Below, in pieces: positions 1 through 8,258 of a stretch of 33,934 nt of DNA. A model generated the notes under the pieces. It saw only the letters and a program-made list of their open reading frames with translations. It ran no database searches and had not been told where the DNA came from. This DNA is from Jidongwangia harbinensis (GTDB lineage Bacteria > Actinomycetota > Actinomycetes > Mycobacteriales > Micromonosporaceae), in assembly GCF_020216025.1 (NCBI RefSeq), contig NZ_JAIWNC010000007.1, positions 1 through 33,934 on the forward strand, written 5' to 3'. The number at the start of each line of letters is the position of its first letter. The first letter of the stretch is position 1. The position numbers and the translations under genes are program-made.

Positions 1-77
1 CGGGGGGGGCCCCCCCCCCAACCACTCCCCCCACCCGTCCCGGGGGGGGGGCCCCCCCCTGGGGGGCCCCGCCCCCG
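1..77. repeat. G/C homopolymer low-complexity tract
   Basis: The window opens with alternating runs of G and C: G8 then C10, G10 then C8, and G6 followed by C4. Each adjacent G-run/C-run pair is a self-complementary stretch able to form a very stable hairpin. It could be an upstream terminator or a sequencing/assembly artefact at a contig edge; the sequence alone cannot decide. No coding potential is claimed here. Confidence 0.6.
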
Positions 78-158
78 CGTCGCACAGCCTGTCTGATTCT
101 GACCATCCCCGACCGTGCCAATCTCCTAGCGCGTGGCTCGACGTCGGGGGAGGCGGAC

Positions 159-1331
159 ATGATCGTGCCGGGATACCGGGACCATCCCACCGAGGCTTGG
201 GATCGGGACGCTCCGGCCGATCCCGCCGAGGCCGAGGACTTCCTGCGGCTCTGCTACCTGGAGAACCCCCGGCTGGGCCCGGTGGAGCCCCGGCTGGCCA
301 TCGTGCGCGCGCAGATCGCCGCCACCGGCACCTACGTGCACACCACCGAGGAACTCGGGTACGGCGCCAAGCTGGCGTGGCGCAACGCCAACCGGTGCAT
401 CGGGCGGCTCTACTGGCGCAGCCTGGTGGTGCTGGACCGGCGCCGGGCACGTACCGCGGACGAGATCTTCTCGCTCCTCGTGCATCACCTGCAGATCGCG
501 TCCGGCGGTGAGCGGCCCGGCGCGATCCGTCCGGTGATCAGCGTCTTCCCGCCCGCGCGACCCGGCCGGCCGTACGCCCGGGTGTGGAACGACCAGCTCA
601 TCCGGTACGCCGGCTACCGGGGCGCGGACGGGCGGCCGGTCGGCGACCCGCGGCAGATCGCGTTCACCGCGGCGATGCGGGGCTTCGGCTGGCGGGGCAA
701 GGGCGAGGCGTTCGACGTGTTGCCGCTGGTCGTCGAGACGCCGGCCGAGGGCCCACGGCTGTACGAACTGCCCGAACGCGCGATCCTCGAGGTGCCGCTC
801 GGCCACCCGGAGTACGCCTGGTTCGCCGAACTCGGCCTGCGCTGGCACGCGGTACCGGCGATCGCGAACATGCGGCTCTCCGTCGGCGGGGTGCACTATC
901 CGCTGGCCCCGTTCAACGGCTGGTACATGGGCACCGAGATCGGCGCGCGCAACCTGGCCGACGCGGACCGCTACGACATGCTGCCGGTCGTCGCCGCGCG
1001 GATGGGCCTGGACACCAGCCGCGAGTCGACCCTGTGGCGGGACCGGGCGCTGGTCGAACTGAACCGCGCGGTGCTGTGGTCGTTCGAACGGGCCGGCGTG
1101 AAGATGACCGACCACCACACCGAGTCGGCCCGGTTCCTGACCCACCTGGCCAACGAAGAGAAGGCCGGCCGGCCGGTGCCCGCGGACTGGACCTGGATCG
1201 TGCCGCCGATGTCCGGTGCGCTCACCCCGGTCTTCCACCGCTACTACGCGGAACTCGACCTGCGGCCGGCGTTCTACCTGGACGACGAGGCGGCGGCGCT
1301 GGCCCGCGACGGGACTACGCGAACTCGTTGA
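159..1331 (+). CDS. nos: Bacterial nitric oxide synthase, oxygenase domain only
   Basis: 390 aa protein matching the NOS oxygenase fold along its whole length. It should oxidise L-arginine to citrulline and NO in the cytosol. The haem-ligand region WRNANRCIGR is at residues 74-83 with the proximal Cys at C80; the substrate loop GWYMGTEIGARNLAD carries the arginine-binding Glu at E260; a DHHTESARF motif lies at 318-326 and the DWTWIVPPMSG pterin/dimer region near 343-353. Length is typical of bacterial NOS: there is no calmodulin linker or reductase domain, so electrons must come from separate flavoproteins, none of which is encoded nearby. ATG at 159 follows a GGGGGAGG ribosome site. The 3' end overlaps the convergent RNA ligase gene by 17 bases. 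No thaxtomin-type nitration genes are adjacent. Family assignment is secure; the physiological role is unknown. Confidence 0.95.
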   Translation: MIVPGYRDHPTEAWDRDAPADPAEAEDFLRLCYLENPRLGPVEPRLAIVRAQIAATGTYVHTTEELGYGAKLAWRNANRCIGRLYWRSLVVLDRRRARTADEIFSLLVHHLQIASGGERPGAIRPVISVFPPARPGRPYARVWNDQLIRYAGYRGADGRPVGDPRQIAFTAAMRGFGWRGKGEAFDVLPLVVETPAEGPRLYELPERAILEVPLGHPEYAWFAELGLRWHAVPAIANMRLSVGGVHYPLAPFNGWYMGTEIGARNLADADRYDMLPVVAARMGLDTSRESTLWRDRALVELNRAVLWSFERAGVKMTDHHTESARFLTHLANEEKAGRPVPADWTWIVPPMSGALTPVFHRYYAELDLRPAFYLDDEAAALARDGTTRTR

Positions 1332-1929
1332 CGTCGAAGTCGTCGGGCCGGCAGTGGAAGGTGACGTGGTCCGGGCGTACCCATTGCAGAACTTTGTGGG
1401 GAAAGTCCCGGGCCGCGATGCGTCCGGCGCTGCGCACCACGAAACCCTCCGAGGCGCTGGCGTCGCGGTGCCGGGCCCAGGCCGCCCGGGCCTCGGACAG
1501 GCTGGCGCCGCGGTAGAGCACCGGCACCACCGGCAGTTCCAGCCGCTGCGCCCAGTCCACGGTGTCGTCCCAGCCCAGCAACGTGTCGGTCTCGTCCCAG
1601 ATGCCGTGCACGATGAAGACCCCGGGCAGATCCGTGTACGCGATGCTGCGCCGCGCCCACATCGACTCGCCGCAGACCCGCCAGTCGTCCGGGATCCGGT
1701 ACGCGGTCATCGCCCACAACGCCTTCGCCGGCCGGTCCCACGGTTGCTCGCCGGAGTCGGGCGCGCGCCCGTACATCGCGTCCCGGGTGAAGGTGAGGCC
1801 GCCGCCGTCCAGCTTCTCGGTCACCACCAGTTCGCTGTCCAACCAGGACAGGTCCCGCTGGATCCGGTCGTCGGCGGGTGCGCCGGGGGAGTCCGGCAGA
1901 TGCGGGGTACGCGGATGACGGTCGGTCAT
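1315..1929 (-). CDS. RNA ligase family protein (covalent nucleotidyltransferase)
   Basis: 204 aa. The nucleotidyltransferase motifs of the ligase superfamily are visible in order: motif I EKLDG with the predicted adenylated lysine K39, a GESMW segment at 87-91 (motif III-like), VFIVHGIW at 104-111 (IIIa-like), EGFVVR at 161-166 (motif IV) and KVLQWVR at 179-185 (motif V). It should adenylate itself with ATP and join 5'-phosphate and 3'-OH RNA ends. No large extra C-terminal domain is present, so it is a compact ligase. Its ATG shares one base with the stop codon of the upstream kinase/phosphatase (TGATG), and a GAGGGAGA ribosome site lies within that gene, so the two are translationally coupled. 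The neighbouring end-healing enzyme makes RNA rather than DNA the likely substrate (inference). The gene ends inside the 3' end of the convergent NOS gene. Confidence 0.85.
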   Translation of the reverse strand: MTDRHPRTPHLPDSPGAPADDRIQRDLSWLDSELVVTEKLDGGGLTFTRDAMYGRAPDSGEQPWDRPAKALWAMTAYRIPDDWRVCGESMWARRSIAYTDLPGVFIVHGIWDETDTLLGWDDTVDWAQRLELPVVPVLYRGASLSEARAAWARHRDASASEGFVVRSAGRIAARDFPHKVLQWVRPDHVTFHCRPDDFDVNEFA

Positions 1930-2825
1930 CAGAAGTCTCCCTCGGCCACCTGGAAGACGGTGAGTCCCAGCTCACGCCACATCCGGACGACCTGCTGCCG
2001 GTCGTCGAACACCCCGACGATCCGCCACCGCCCGCGGATCTTGTCGGCGAAGATCTCACTCTTGACGACCGAGTCGCGGCGGGAGTCGCCCCGGGCCCGC
2101 AGAAACAGTCCCTGGTACGGCACGTCGACGTGCCGGGCCAGCCAGGTCTCCGTGTCGGCGCGGGCCGTCTCGTCGCGGCCGGAGCAGAAGACCACCGCGT
2201 GCCCGGCCGCGTGCATGGCCCGGACCGCCGCGATGACCGCCTGGTTCGGCCGGTCCCGGCCGACCCGGGTCATGTCGTACGGGCTGCGGCCGTCGAGCAG
2301 CGCCACCGTGCCGTCGATGTCCACCAGCACCGCCGGCGGCAACTCCGGGTCCGGGTCGTACACCACGGCCGGTGCGCCCGGCGCCACGGACGGCACGGGC
2401 AACGGCAGTCTGCGGTCCCTGAGGTACAGGTCGTACATCCGCCGGATGCCCTTCTCGCCGACCCGCTCCGCCTCGGGTCGCGCGGCGTCCCGGCGCACGC
2501 ACTCGTCCAGCGGTACGTCGGTGAAGTCGTGCACCTCGAACGTCGCGCCGTACCGGGCGGCCAGCGCCGCCCACTCCCGCACCGTGTCGGCCCGCAGGTT
2601 GGTGTCGTCGACGATCACGTCCGCACGGGCCTGCAGCAACTGCTCGACGGTGCCCCGCTGGACGGCCGCGACCTGCCCCTCCGCCCACGGCGTGAACAGC
2701 CGCCGCCCGTGCAGCATGTACCGCAGGTCGTCGCGGTTCACGCGGACCACGTAGGGCTGCAGCGTGCGGGCGAACGTGGTCTTGCCGGACGCGGGCAGCC
2801 CCCGGGTGATCAACAGCCTTGTCAC
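1929..2825 (-). CDS. T4 Pnkp-like polynucleotide 5'-kinase/3'-phosphatase
   Basis: 298 aa from the chosen GTG, close to the length of phage T4 Pnkp. The N-terminal half is a P-loop kinase: GLPASGKTT at 9-17, NRDD at 30-33 (the region holding the catalytic Asp in T4 Pnkp), and DDTNL at 73-77. The C-terminal half is a HAD-type phosphatase with DIDGT at 169-173 and a late FDD motif near the C terminus. The family phosphorylates 5'-OH ends and removes 3' or 2',3'-cyclic phosphates, healing RNA cut by ribonucleases. An in-frame GTG at 2843 would add six residues but has no ribosome site, whereas GGAAG sits eight bases before the GTG at 2825. The downstream partner is an RNA ligase, giving a heal-and-seal pair. 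Confidence 0.87.
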   Translation of the reverse strand: MTRLLITRGLPASGKTTFARTLQPYVVRVNRDDLRYMLHGRRLFTPWAEGQVAAVQRGTVEQLLQARADVIVDDTNLRADTVREWAALAARYGATFEVHDFTDVPLDECVRRDAARPEAERVGEKGIRRMYDLYLRDRRLPLPVPSVAPGAPAVVYDPDPELPPAVLVDIDGTVALLDGRSPYDMTRVGRDRPNQAVIAAVRAMHAAGHAVVFCSGRDETARADTETWLARHVDVPYQGLFLRARGDSRRDSVVKSEIFADKIRGRWRIVGVFDDRQQVVRMWRELGLTVFQVAEGDF

Positions 2826-2843
2826 TCGGCCATCTTCCGTCAC

Positions 2844-3056
2844 GGCCGCGAGCGGCGGGAATGCGGTGAGGGGCCTTCACGTTATCCCTGGCGGACCCGC
2901 ATCTGCCTCCTGATTTCGGATCGGGGTGGGCGACATGGCAGACTGGTCCATCGGCCAGCACAAGGTTCCGGTTCACGCCCGAGCCCACCGCCCTGGCGGG
3001 GCGGCGGGGTGCCGACGGCGACCCGGCGACCACACCATTCGAGAGGACCGAGCGAC
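2844..3056 (+). promoter_or_regulatory. Gap between RNA-repair operon and rpmE: promoter and leader
   Basis: A 213-base stretch without a gene. On the plus strand TGG followed by the -10 hexamer CAGACT (2939-2944) has an extended -10 look; TTCGGA at 2915-2920 is a weak -35 candidate 18 bases upstream. A transcript starting near 2951 would have a leader of about 106 bases, with a small hairpin CCGCCC/GGGCGG at 2988-3004. On the minus strand TAACGT (2884 to 2879) is a possible -10 for the RNA-repair operon. All are read by eye. Confidence 0.45.
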
Positions 3057-3281
3057 ATGAAGCCCGACATCCACCCGCAGTACCAGGCCACCGAGGTCGT
3101 CTGTTCCTGCGGCAGCACGTTCACGACCCGCAGCACCGCGCAGGGCGGCGAGATCCGCGTCGAGACCTGCAGCGCCTGCCACCCGTTCTACACCGGCAAG
3201 CAGCGCGTCCTCGACACCGCGGGCCGGGTCGCCAAGTTCCAGGCGAAGTACGCGAAGGTCAACGCCGACAAGAAGAAGTAA
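3057..3281 (+). CDS. rpmE: 50S ribosomal protein L31
   Basis: 74 aa, full length for the zinc-containing form of bacterial L31. The four zinc-ligand cysteines are present: C16 and C18 in CSC, C38 and C41 in CSAC. The rest of the protein is the usual basic, lysine-rich tail ending in KKK. It is a structural component of the large ribosomal subunit. The ATG at 3057 follows GAGAGGA at 3041-3047. As the C+ paralogue it would be the zinc-replete version; actinomycetes often encode a second, cysteine-free L31 elsewhere under zinc control (family knowledge, not visible here). It is followed by a strong hairpin and prfA. Confidence 0.97.
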   Translation: MKPDIHPQYQATEVVCSCGSTFTTRSTAQGGEIRVETCSACHPFYTGKQRVLDTAGRVAKFQAKYAKVNADKKK

Positions 3282-3289
3282 CTGCCTCG

Positions 3290-3324
3290 ACGGCGCCCGG
3301 CTCCCAGTGGGGGCCGGGCGCCGT
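3290..3324 (+). terminator. 16-bp stem terminator/attenuator between rpmE and prfA
   Basis: Left arm 3290-3305 pairs with right arm 3309-3324 through 16 positions (one T-G wobble), closing a three-base loop AGT. No T-run follows, as is common for actinobacterial terminators. It lies 9 bases past the rpmE stop and 22 bases before the prfA start, so partial read-through may set the rpmE to prfA ratio. Confidence 0.8.
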
Positions 3325-3346
3325 TCGTATGTAAGGGGAGCACCCT

Positions 3347-4438
3347 GTGAGCAACGACCGGCTGACCACCCTCCTGGAGGAGTACGCGGGGCTCGAGAAG
3401 CAGATGGAGGACCCCTCCATCCACGCCGACCAGGCGCTGGTGCGCCGGGTCGGCCGCCGCTTCGCCGAACTCGCGCCGCTGCACGCCGCGTACACCGAGC
3501 TGGAGGCGGCCCGCGCCGACCTGGCCGCGGCCCGCGAACTCGCCGCCGAGGACCCGTCGTTCGCCGGTGAGGTCGAGGCGGTCGCCGCGGCACTGGCGCC
3601 GCTGGAGGAGAAGCTCGGCGAGATGCTGATCCCGCGCGATCCGCACGACGCCAAGGACGTGATCATCGAGATCAAGGCGGGCGAGGGCGGGCAGGAGTCC
3701 GCACTGTTCGCCGGCGACCTGCTGCGCATGTACACCCGGTACGCCGAGCGCCACGGCTGGACCGTGGAGATCATCGACGCGCAGGACTCCGACCTGGGCG
3801 GGGTCAAGGACGTGTCGGCCGCGGTCAAGACGAAGGGCGTACCGGCCGGCGGGCACGGCGTCTGGTCCCGGCTGAAGTGGGAGGGCGGCGTGCACCGCGT
3901 CCAGCGGGTACCGGTCACCGAGAGCCAGGGCCGGATCCACACCAGCGCGGCCGGCGTGCTGGTGCTGCCCGAGGCGGAGGACGTGGACGTGCACATCGAG
4001 CCGGGCGACATCCGGATCGACGTGTTCCGCTCGTCCGGGCCGGGCGGTCAGTCGGTCAACACCACCGACTCCGCGGTCCGGATCACCCACCTGCCCACCG
4101 GCATCGTGGTCAGCTGCCAGAACGAGAAGAGCCAGCTGCAGAACCGGGAGCAGGCCATGCGCATCCTGCGGGCCCGGCTGCTCGCCGCCGCCCAGGAGGA
4201 GGCCGACGCGGCCGCCTCGGACGCGCGCAAGGCCCAGGTGCGTACGGTGGACCGCTCGGAGCGGATCCGGACGTACAACTTCCCGCAGAACCGGATCACC
4301 GACCACCGGATCGGCTACACCGCGTACAACCTCGACCTGGCCCTGAGCGGCGACCTGGACGGCGTGCTGGACGCGCTGGCCGAGGCCGACCGGGCGGCCC
4401 GGCTGGCCGGCGGATCGGAGATCAGCCGAAGGCCCTGA
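3347..4438 (+). CDS. prfA: Peptide chain release factor 1
   Basis: 363 aa, normal length for RF1. It recognises UAA and UAG stop codons in the ribosomal A site and triggers peptidyl-tRNA hydrolysis. The catalytic GGQ is at 233-235 inside [17 protein letters not shown], and the codon-recognition tripeptide is PVT at 189-191, the PxT form that separates RF1 from RF2. The first 100 residues form the usual helical domain. The GTG at 3347 is preceded by AGGGGAG. The GGQ glutamine is the expected substrate of PrmC, encoded about 2.9 kb downstream beyond two minus-strand genes. The last 17 bases overlap the 3' end of the convergent beta-propeller gene. Confidence 0.97.
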   Translation: MSNDRLTTLLEEYAGLEKQMEDPSIHADQALVRRVGRRFAELAPLHAAYTELEAARADLAAARELAAEDPSFAGEVEAVAAALAPLEEKLGEMLIPRDPHDAKDVIIEIKAGEGGQESALFAGDLLRMYTRYAERHGWTVEIIDAQDSDLGGVKDVSAAVKTKGVPAGGHGVWSRLKWEGGVHRVQRVPVTESQGRIHTSAAGVLVLPEAEDVDVHIEPGDIRIDVFRSSGPGGQSVNTTDSAVRITHLPTGIVVSCQNEKSQLQNREQAMRILRARLLAAAQEEADAAASDARKAQVRTVDRSERIRTYNFPQNRITDHRIGYTAYNLDLALSGDLDGVLDALAEADRAARLAGGSEISRRP

Positions 4439-5738
4439 CCGTGAGCGTGCCCTGGTCCAGGCACGTCAGGTAGCGGCCGGCGACCTGACAGCCGCCGATG
4501 CCGGCCAGGGTGCCGCGCAGCGTGCCGCGGCCGGCGACGTCGAACTCCCGCACCGCGTACCGGCCGGGCGGGTCCAGGGTGGGCGTGAACGTCAGCACCG
4601 TGCCCGTCTCGGTGTCCAGCACGGCCGGCCGGGTGGCGAGGTCGGCCAGGATCCGGCCGGTGACCGCGTCGGCCAGCGCGCTGCGGCCGGTGTCGTTCGC
4701 CTGCAGCAGCAACCGTCCGTCCGGAAGCGCGTGGGCGTTGTCCCACTTCTCGGCCCGCCACCGGATCGCGCCGGTGAGCGGGTCGCGGCCCACCAGCCCG
4801 CGCGGGCGGCCGCCGAAACACATCAGGGGCCGGCAGTCGACCATGCCGGTGAACGCGGTCGCGGGCGCCTCCCACCGCGGCTGGAGCGTGCCGGCGGCGT
4901 ATGCGTTCACGGTCACGTTGCCGTTCCCCGAGCGGGCCACGAAGAGCGTGTCGCCCTGCGAGTGCAGGTCGGTGAACGCGCCGTCGGAGTCCCGGCTGAG
5001 CAGCCACGGCACCCGGCCCCGGGCGGTCACCGTGCCGTCGGAGAGCCGGCGTACCTCGATCCGGCCGTCCGGTCCGGCGGTGACTATCGCCTGCGTCGCG
5101 CGCACGACCGTCCAGTTCACCACCCGCTGTTCCGGCGTCCACGACCACACCGTGGTGCCGTCCCGGAGCCGGACCAGCCGGACCTTGCGCAGTCCGCCGC
5201 CGCGGAAGGCCCACTCGGTGAGCAGGAGCGTGTCGGGCGTCGCCCAGGACGGCTCGCCGCGCTGCTGCCACAGCTCCGCGCCGGTCCGCTGGTCCACCGC
5301 GACGGTCTGCACGGCGAACGACGCGTCGTAGCCGTTGTCCTCCGGCCCGGGCGCGGTCACCTGCGGTTCCGCGCTCGGGAGCAGGACGACCCCGTGCTGC
5401 TCGCCGTGGATCCACCCGTTCTGTCCCGGTGCCTTGCGGGACCACAGCAGCTCGCCGCGGGCCGCGTCGTAGGCCCGGATCGACGATCCGGACGAGGTGC
5501 CGAAGACGTAGACCATGTCGGCGGTCACCTGCAGGCTGTCGTCCGGCTGGCCGGACACCGACCACACGGTGCGCAGCATCTGCGGGTCCGGCCGGGCCGA
5601 GCCGGTGACCGTCAGCACGCACAGGGCGGCCACCGCGGCCACCGCGTAGCGGCGGAGGTGGAACGGCCCGCCGCGGCGCCGGGCCGGTTCGGCGGGGGGC
5701 GAGCCGGACGTGACGTCACCCAGCTCGATCACGGTCAC
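4422..5738 (-). CDS. Membrane-anchored PQQ-like (BamB-type) beta-propeller protein
   Basis: 438 aa. Residues 1-28 are cytosolic and rich in Arg and Pro; a single hydrophobic segment at about 30-48 anchors the protein with the rest outside. The exported part is built from repeated propeller blades recognisable by phrases such as [43 protein letters not shown] and [16 protein letters not shown]. Such propellers in Gram-positive bacteria are usually scaffolds rather than quinoprotein enzymes; no catalytic residues are evident. Four cysteines occur in the second half. The GTG start at 5738 lies 15 bases after the stop of the GGDEF gene, so the two are probably co-transcribed. A second in-frame GTG at 5732 is an alternative start. 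Precise function unknown. Confidence 0.8.
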   Translation of the reverse strand: MTVIELGDVTSGSPPAEPARRRGGPFHLRRYAVAAVAALCVLTVTGSARPDPQMLRTVWSVSGQPDDSLQVTADMVYVFGTSSGSSIRAYDAARGELLWSRKAPGQNGWIHGEQHGVVLLPSAEPQVTAPGPEDNGYDASFAVQTVAVDQRTGAELWQQRGEPSWATPDTLLLTEWAFRGGGLRKVRLVRLRDGTTVWSWTPEQRVVNWTVVRATQAIVTAGPDGRIEVRRLSDGTVTARGRVPWLLSRDSDGAFTDLHSQGDTLFVARSGNGNVTVNAYAAGTLQPRWEAPATAFTGMVDCRPLMCFGGRPRGLVGRDPLTGAIRWRAEKWDNAHALPDGRLLLQANDTGRSALADAVTGRILADLATRPAVLDTETGTVLTFTPTLDPPGRYAVREFDVAGRGTLRGTLAGIGGCQVAGRYLTCLDQGTLTVRAFG

Positions 5739-5753
5739 GGCGACGGCTCACTC

Positions 5754-7259
5754 TCAGGCGGGCTTGCGGCTGGCGGCGGCCGCCGCCAAGGCTGCACTCA
5801 GCGTACGACCCTTGGTGCCGACCTCGGACCATCCCGCGGCCAGGCCGATCGGGGTACCCGGAACCAGTGCCTGCCAGTTCTCCGCGGCCGCGGCGGCGCT
5901 GAGCCGGCGGGACACCTCGGCGGCCTGCGTCGGGCCGGCGCCGGGCAGCACCACCACGAACTCGTCACCGGCGAACCGGGCCACGAAGTCGCCGCGCCGC
6001 ATCACCCGGTTCAGCACCCCGGCGATGCGCTGCAGCACCAGGTCGCCACAGTGCCGGCCGTGCCGGGCGTTGACCGCGGTGAAGCCGATCAGGTCACACA
6101 CGCCGACCGCCGCCCGCTCGCCGCGGGCCAGCATCGCGGACACGTACCGCTCCAGCTGGCGCCGGTTCGGCAGGCCGGTGAGCGGATCGCTGAGCGACTC
6201 GTCGTCGTACCGGTGGGCCTCGCGGCTGGTCTCCTGGGCGTCCAGCCGGGCCGCCACCCCGTCCAGATAGCCGTCCCGGAGCCGGTCGATGCGCTGGGCG
6301 GCGAGGCGGAAGGCGTACCGGTCGGCGGCGTGCGCGGCCTCGTGGTCGCCGGCCACCGCGTGGCAGATGCTGCGCAGGCGGGCCGGTTCCGCGGCACCCA
6401 GGATCTCCGCGGACACCGGCACCGCGTCGAGCCGGTGCAGCGCGTCGGCCGGGTGGCCGGCCGCGATGGCGAGGCACACCCCGCCGAGGTGGCGCAGGTC
6501 CCGGGAGCGCACGCTGTCGCCGCCGGCGGCCAGCAGGCCGGTCACGTCCGCGTCGGTGGACTCGCCCAGCGCGGCCCGGCGGGCCAGGGCGTAGCCGTAC
6601 ACCGCCCGGCTGCTCGGGCGCAGCCGGGCGTCCGCGCCGGTGGCCAGGTACCGGGACAGCTCCGCGTCGATGTCCCGCAGTACCCGCAGGCAGCCGTCGG
6701 TGTCGCCCTGGTGGTCCAGCGACACCGCGTTGCGCATCCGGATGCCGGGTGCCGCGAACACCTCGGGTGCCAGCCCGACCGCGGCGCCGACCTGCCGGGC
6801 CTGCTCGATCGCGGTCAGCGCATGGCCGTGAAAACCGAGATAGGAGTACGCCATCGCGAGGTCGTGCCAGCCCCAGGCGGTCTCGGTGTCGCCGTCCGGC
6901 ACCGCGGCCAGCGCCCGGGACGCCTGCACCAGATGGGTCACGCCCCGGTCCGAGGCGCCCTGCAGGTGCGCGCCGAGCGCCGCGAAGGCGTGCATCTGAC
7001 CGCGCAGGTACGGGTCGGGAACCTCCCGCACCGCACCCGACGCGACGGTCATCGCGGAGGACAGCTCGGCCACCTGGCCCAGGTTGATCATCGCGCCGAA
7101 CCGCTGGACCAGCGCGTACGCCCGGGTGGTGGGGTCGGTGGTCTGCTCGAGGACCCGGTCCAGGAGCGGCAACGCCTCGGCGGACCGCCCGCCCTGCTGA
7201 AGTTGCCCCGCCTGCCGCAACTCCGCGACGTTGTCCGCGAGCTGGTCCAACCAACTCAA
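5754..7259 (-). CDS. TPR-like sensor with C-terminal GGDEF (AGDEF) domain
   Basis: 501 aa from a TTG codon preceded, six bases upstream, by GGGAGG. Residues 1 to about 340 are a helical-repeat region with alternating Ala/Leu-rich helices, TPR-like. A GGDEF domain starts near DPLTGLPNRR (358). The signature is AGDEF (430-434), with an intact I-site RRGD at 421-424, the first metal Asp D389, N397 and the later Gly-Asp pair (405-406). Two positions of the usual DxDxFKxxND signature differ (DLIGFTAVNA). The protein may make cyclic di-GMP, since A-for-G variants in this family can be active, or may only bind the nucleotide; sequence cannot settle this. No membrane segment, so it should be cytosolic. 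It is followed 15 bases later by the propeller gene and is divergent from prmC. Confidence 0.85.
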   Translation of the reverse strand: MSWLDQLADNVAELRQAGQLQQGGRSAEALPLLDRVLEQTTDPTTRAYALVQRFGAMINLGQVAELSSAMTVASGAVREVPDPYLRGQMHAFAALGAHLQGASDRGVTHLVQASRALAAVPDGDTETAWGWHDLAMAYSYLGFHGHALTAIEQARQVGAAVGLAPEVFAAPGIRMRNAVSLDHQGDTDGCLRVLRDIDAELSRYLATGADARLRPSSRAVYGYALARRAALGESTDADVTGLLAAGGDSVRSRDLRHLGGVCLAIAAGHPADALHRLDAVPVSAEILGAAEPARLRSICHAVAGDHEAAHAADRYAFRLAAQRIDRLRDGYLDGVAARLDAQETSREAHRYDDESLSDPLTGLPNRRQLERYVSAMLARGERAAVGVCDLIGFTAVNARHGRHCGDLVLQRIAGVLNRVMRRGDFVARFAGDEFVVVLPGAGPTQAAEVSRRLSAAAAAENWQALVPGTPIGLAAGWSEVGTKGRTLSAALAAAAASRKPA

Positions 7260-7336
7260 CAGGCGCCTCCCACGGCTGACCGCTGCCCCGCGGCCGGAAA
7301 GCCCAACCCGGCCGGTTGTGCCCGCACGCGACGTTT

Positions 7337-7342
7337 CATGAT
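7337..7342 (+). promoter_or_regulatory. -10 element (CATGAT) of leaderless prmC
   Basis: CATGAT has A at position 2 and T at position 6 of the -10 consensus and ends six bases before the GTG at 7349, so transcription would start on the start codon. No clear -35 box. Confidence 0.5.
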
Positions 7343-7348
7343 TATGCC

Positions 7349-8224
7349 GTGACACCGGCTGACGAACACCCCTCGGCGGGCACGGAACGGACGGCCCTGG
7401 CTCCGTTGCTGGCCAGTGCCGCCGCCGACCTCGAAAAGGCCGGTGTCGATTCGTCCCGCGCCGAGGCCGAACAGATCGCCGCGCACGTCCTGGACGTGCA
7501 CCGCGGCCGGCTGGCGCTGATCGACACGGTCCGCGCGGACGAACAGCGGCGGATCGCCGACCTGGTGGCCCGCCGCGCCACCCGGGTGCCGTTGCAGCAC
7601 CTGCTCGGCACGGCCGCGTTCCGGTATCTCGAGCTGGCCGTCGGCGACGGGGTGTTCGTGCCCCGCCCGGAGACCGAACTGCTGGCCGGCTGGGGCATCG
7701 AGCACGTCCGGCCCGGCGCCACCGTGGTCGACCTGTGCAGCGGCACCGGGGCGCTGGCCCTGTCGGTGGCGCACGAGGCCGCACCGGGCCGGGTGGTCGC
7801 GGTGGAACGGTCCCCGGCCGCGCTGGTCTGGCTGCGCCGTAACGCGTCGGCGTACCCCGTGGTCGAGGTCGTGCCCGGCGACGTGACCGACCCGGACCTG
7901 CTGGCCGGCCTCCGCGGCGGGGTGGACGTGGTGCTGTGCAACCCGCCGTACGTTCCGGACGGCACCGCCGTGCCACCCGAGGTGGCCGACCACGACCCGG
8001 CCGAGGCGGTGTTCGGCGGCGCGGACGGACTCACCGTGATCCGGCCGGTCGTCGGGCTGGCCGCCGGGCTGCTCCGGCCCGGCGGCGTGGTCGGCATCGA
8101 GCACGACGACGTGCACGCCGACGCGGTGCCCGCCCTGCTCGGCGCGGACGGCCGGTTCACCGACGTGACCGGCCACCGGGACCTGTCCGGGCGCCCACGA
8201 TATGCGACAGCCCGCCGCCGCTGA
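7349..8224 (+). CDS. prmC: Release factor glutamine N5-methyltransferase
   Basis: 291 aa, a typical PrmC (HemK) length. It transfers a methyl group from S-adenosylmethionine to the GGQ glutamine of RF1 and RF2, improving termination. The catalytic motif NPPY is at 198-201 in VVLCNPPYVPDG, the SAM-binding loop DLCSGTGALAL at 128-138, and the N-terminal helical substrate domain at about 15-90 ends in the typical PLQHLLGTAAFRYLEL. The PRPETE segment at 105-110 is characteristic. The GTG at 7349 lacks a ribosome site but is six bases from a -10 hexamer, suggesting a leaderless message. Its substrate RF1 is encoded a few kilobases upstream; tsaC follows after 34 bases. Confidence 0.95.
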   Translation: MTPADEHPSAGTERTALAPLLASAAADLEKAGVDSSRAEAEQIAAHVLDVHRGRLALIDTVRADEQRRIADLVARRATRVPLQHLLGTAAFRYLELAVGDGVFVPRPETELLAGWGIEHVRPGATVVDLCSGTGALALSVAHEAAPGRVVAVERSPAALVWLRRNASAYPVVEVVPGDVTDPDLLAGLRGGVDVVLCNPPYVPDGTAVPPEVADHDPAEAVFGGADGLTVIRPVVGLAAGLLRPGGVVGIEHDDVHADAVPALLGADGRFTDVTGHRDLSGRPRYATARRR

Positions 8225-8245
8225 TGCGGAGTGCCCGCACCATGG

Positions 8246-8251
8246 CAGACT
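8246..8251 (+). promoter_or_regulatory. -10 element (CAGACT) of leaderless tsaC
   Basis: TGG-CAGACT, identical in core to the -10 box before rpmE and before the gene at 24903. It ends seven bases before the GTG at 8259. No -35 box is evident. Confidence 0.55.
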
Positions 8252-8258
8252 GCATCGT

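Noticed and set aside
159..1331. Part of a thaxtomin-like nitration cluster
   Set aside because: No P450, non-ribosomal peptide synthetase or regulator is in the flanking sequence.
4731..7352. Very long plus-strand open frame (873 codons)
   Set aside because: It opposes the well-supported beta-propeller and GGDEF genes; the product is Arg/Gly/His/Ala-rich without any motif, as expected for an antisense shadow in high-GC DNA.
7260..7976. N-terminal extension of the GGDEF frame to a 740-aa protein
   Set aside because: The extension runs antisense through prmC and is low-complexity Arg/Pro; a TTG with GGGAGG at correct spacing gives a natural start at 7259.
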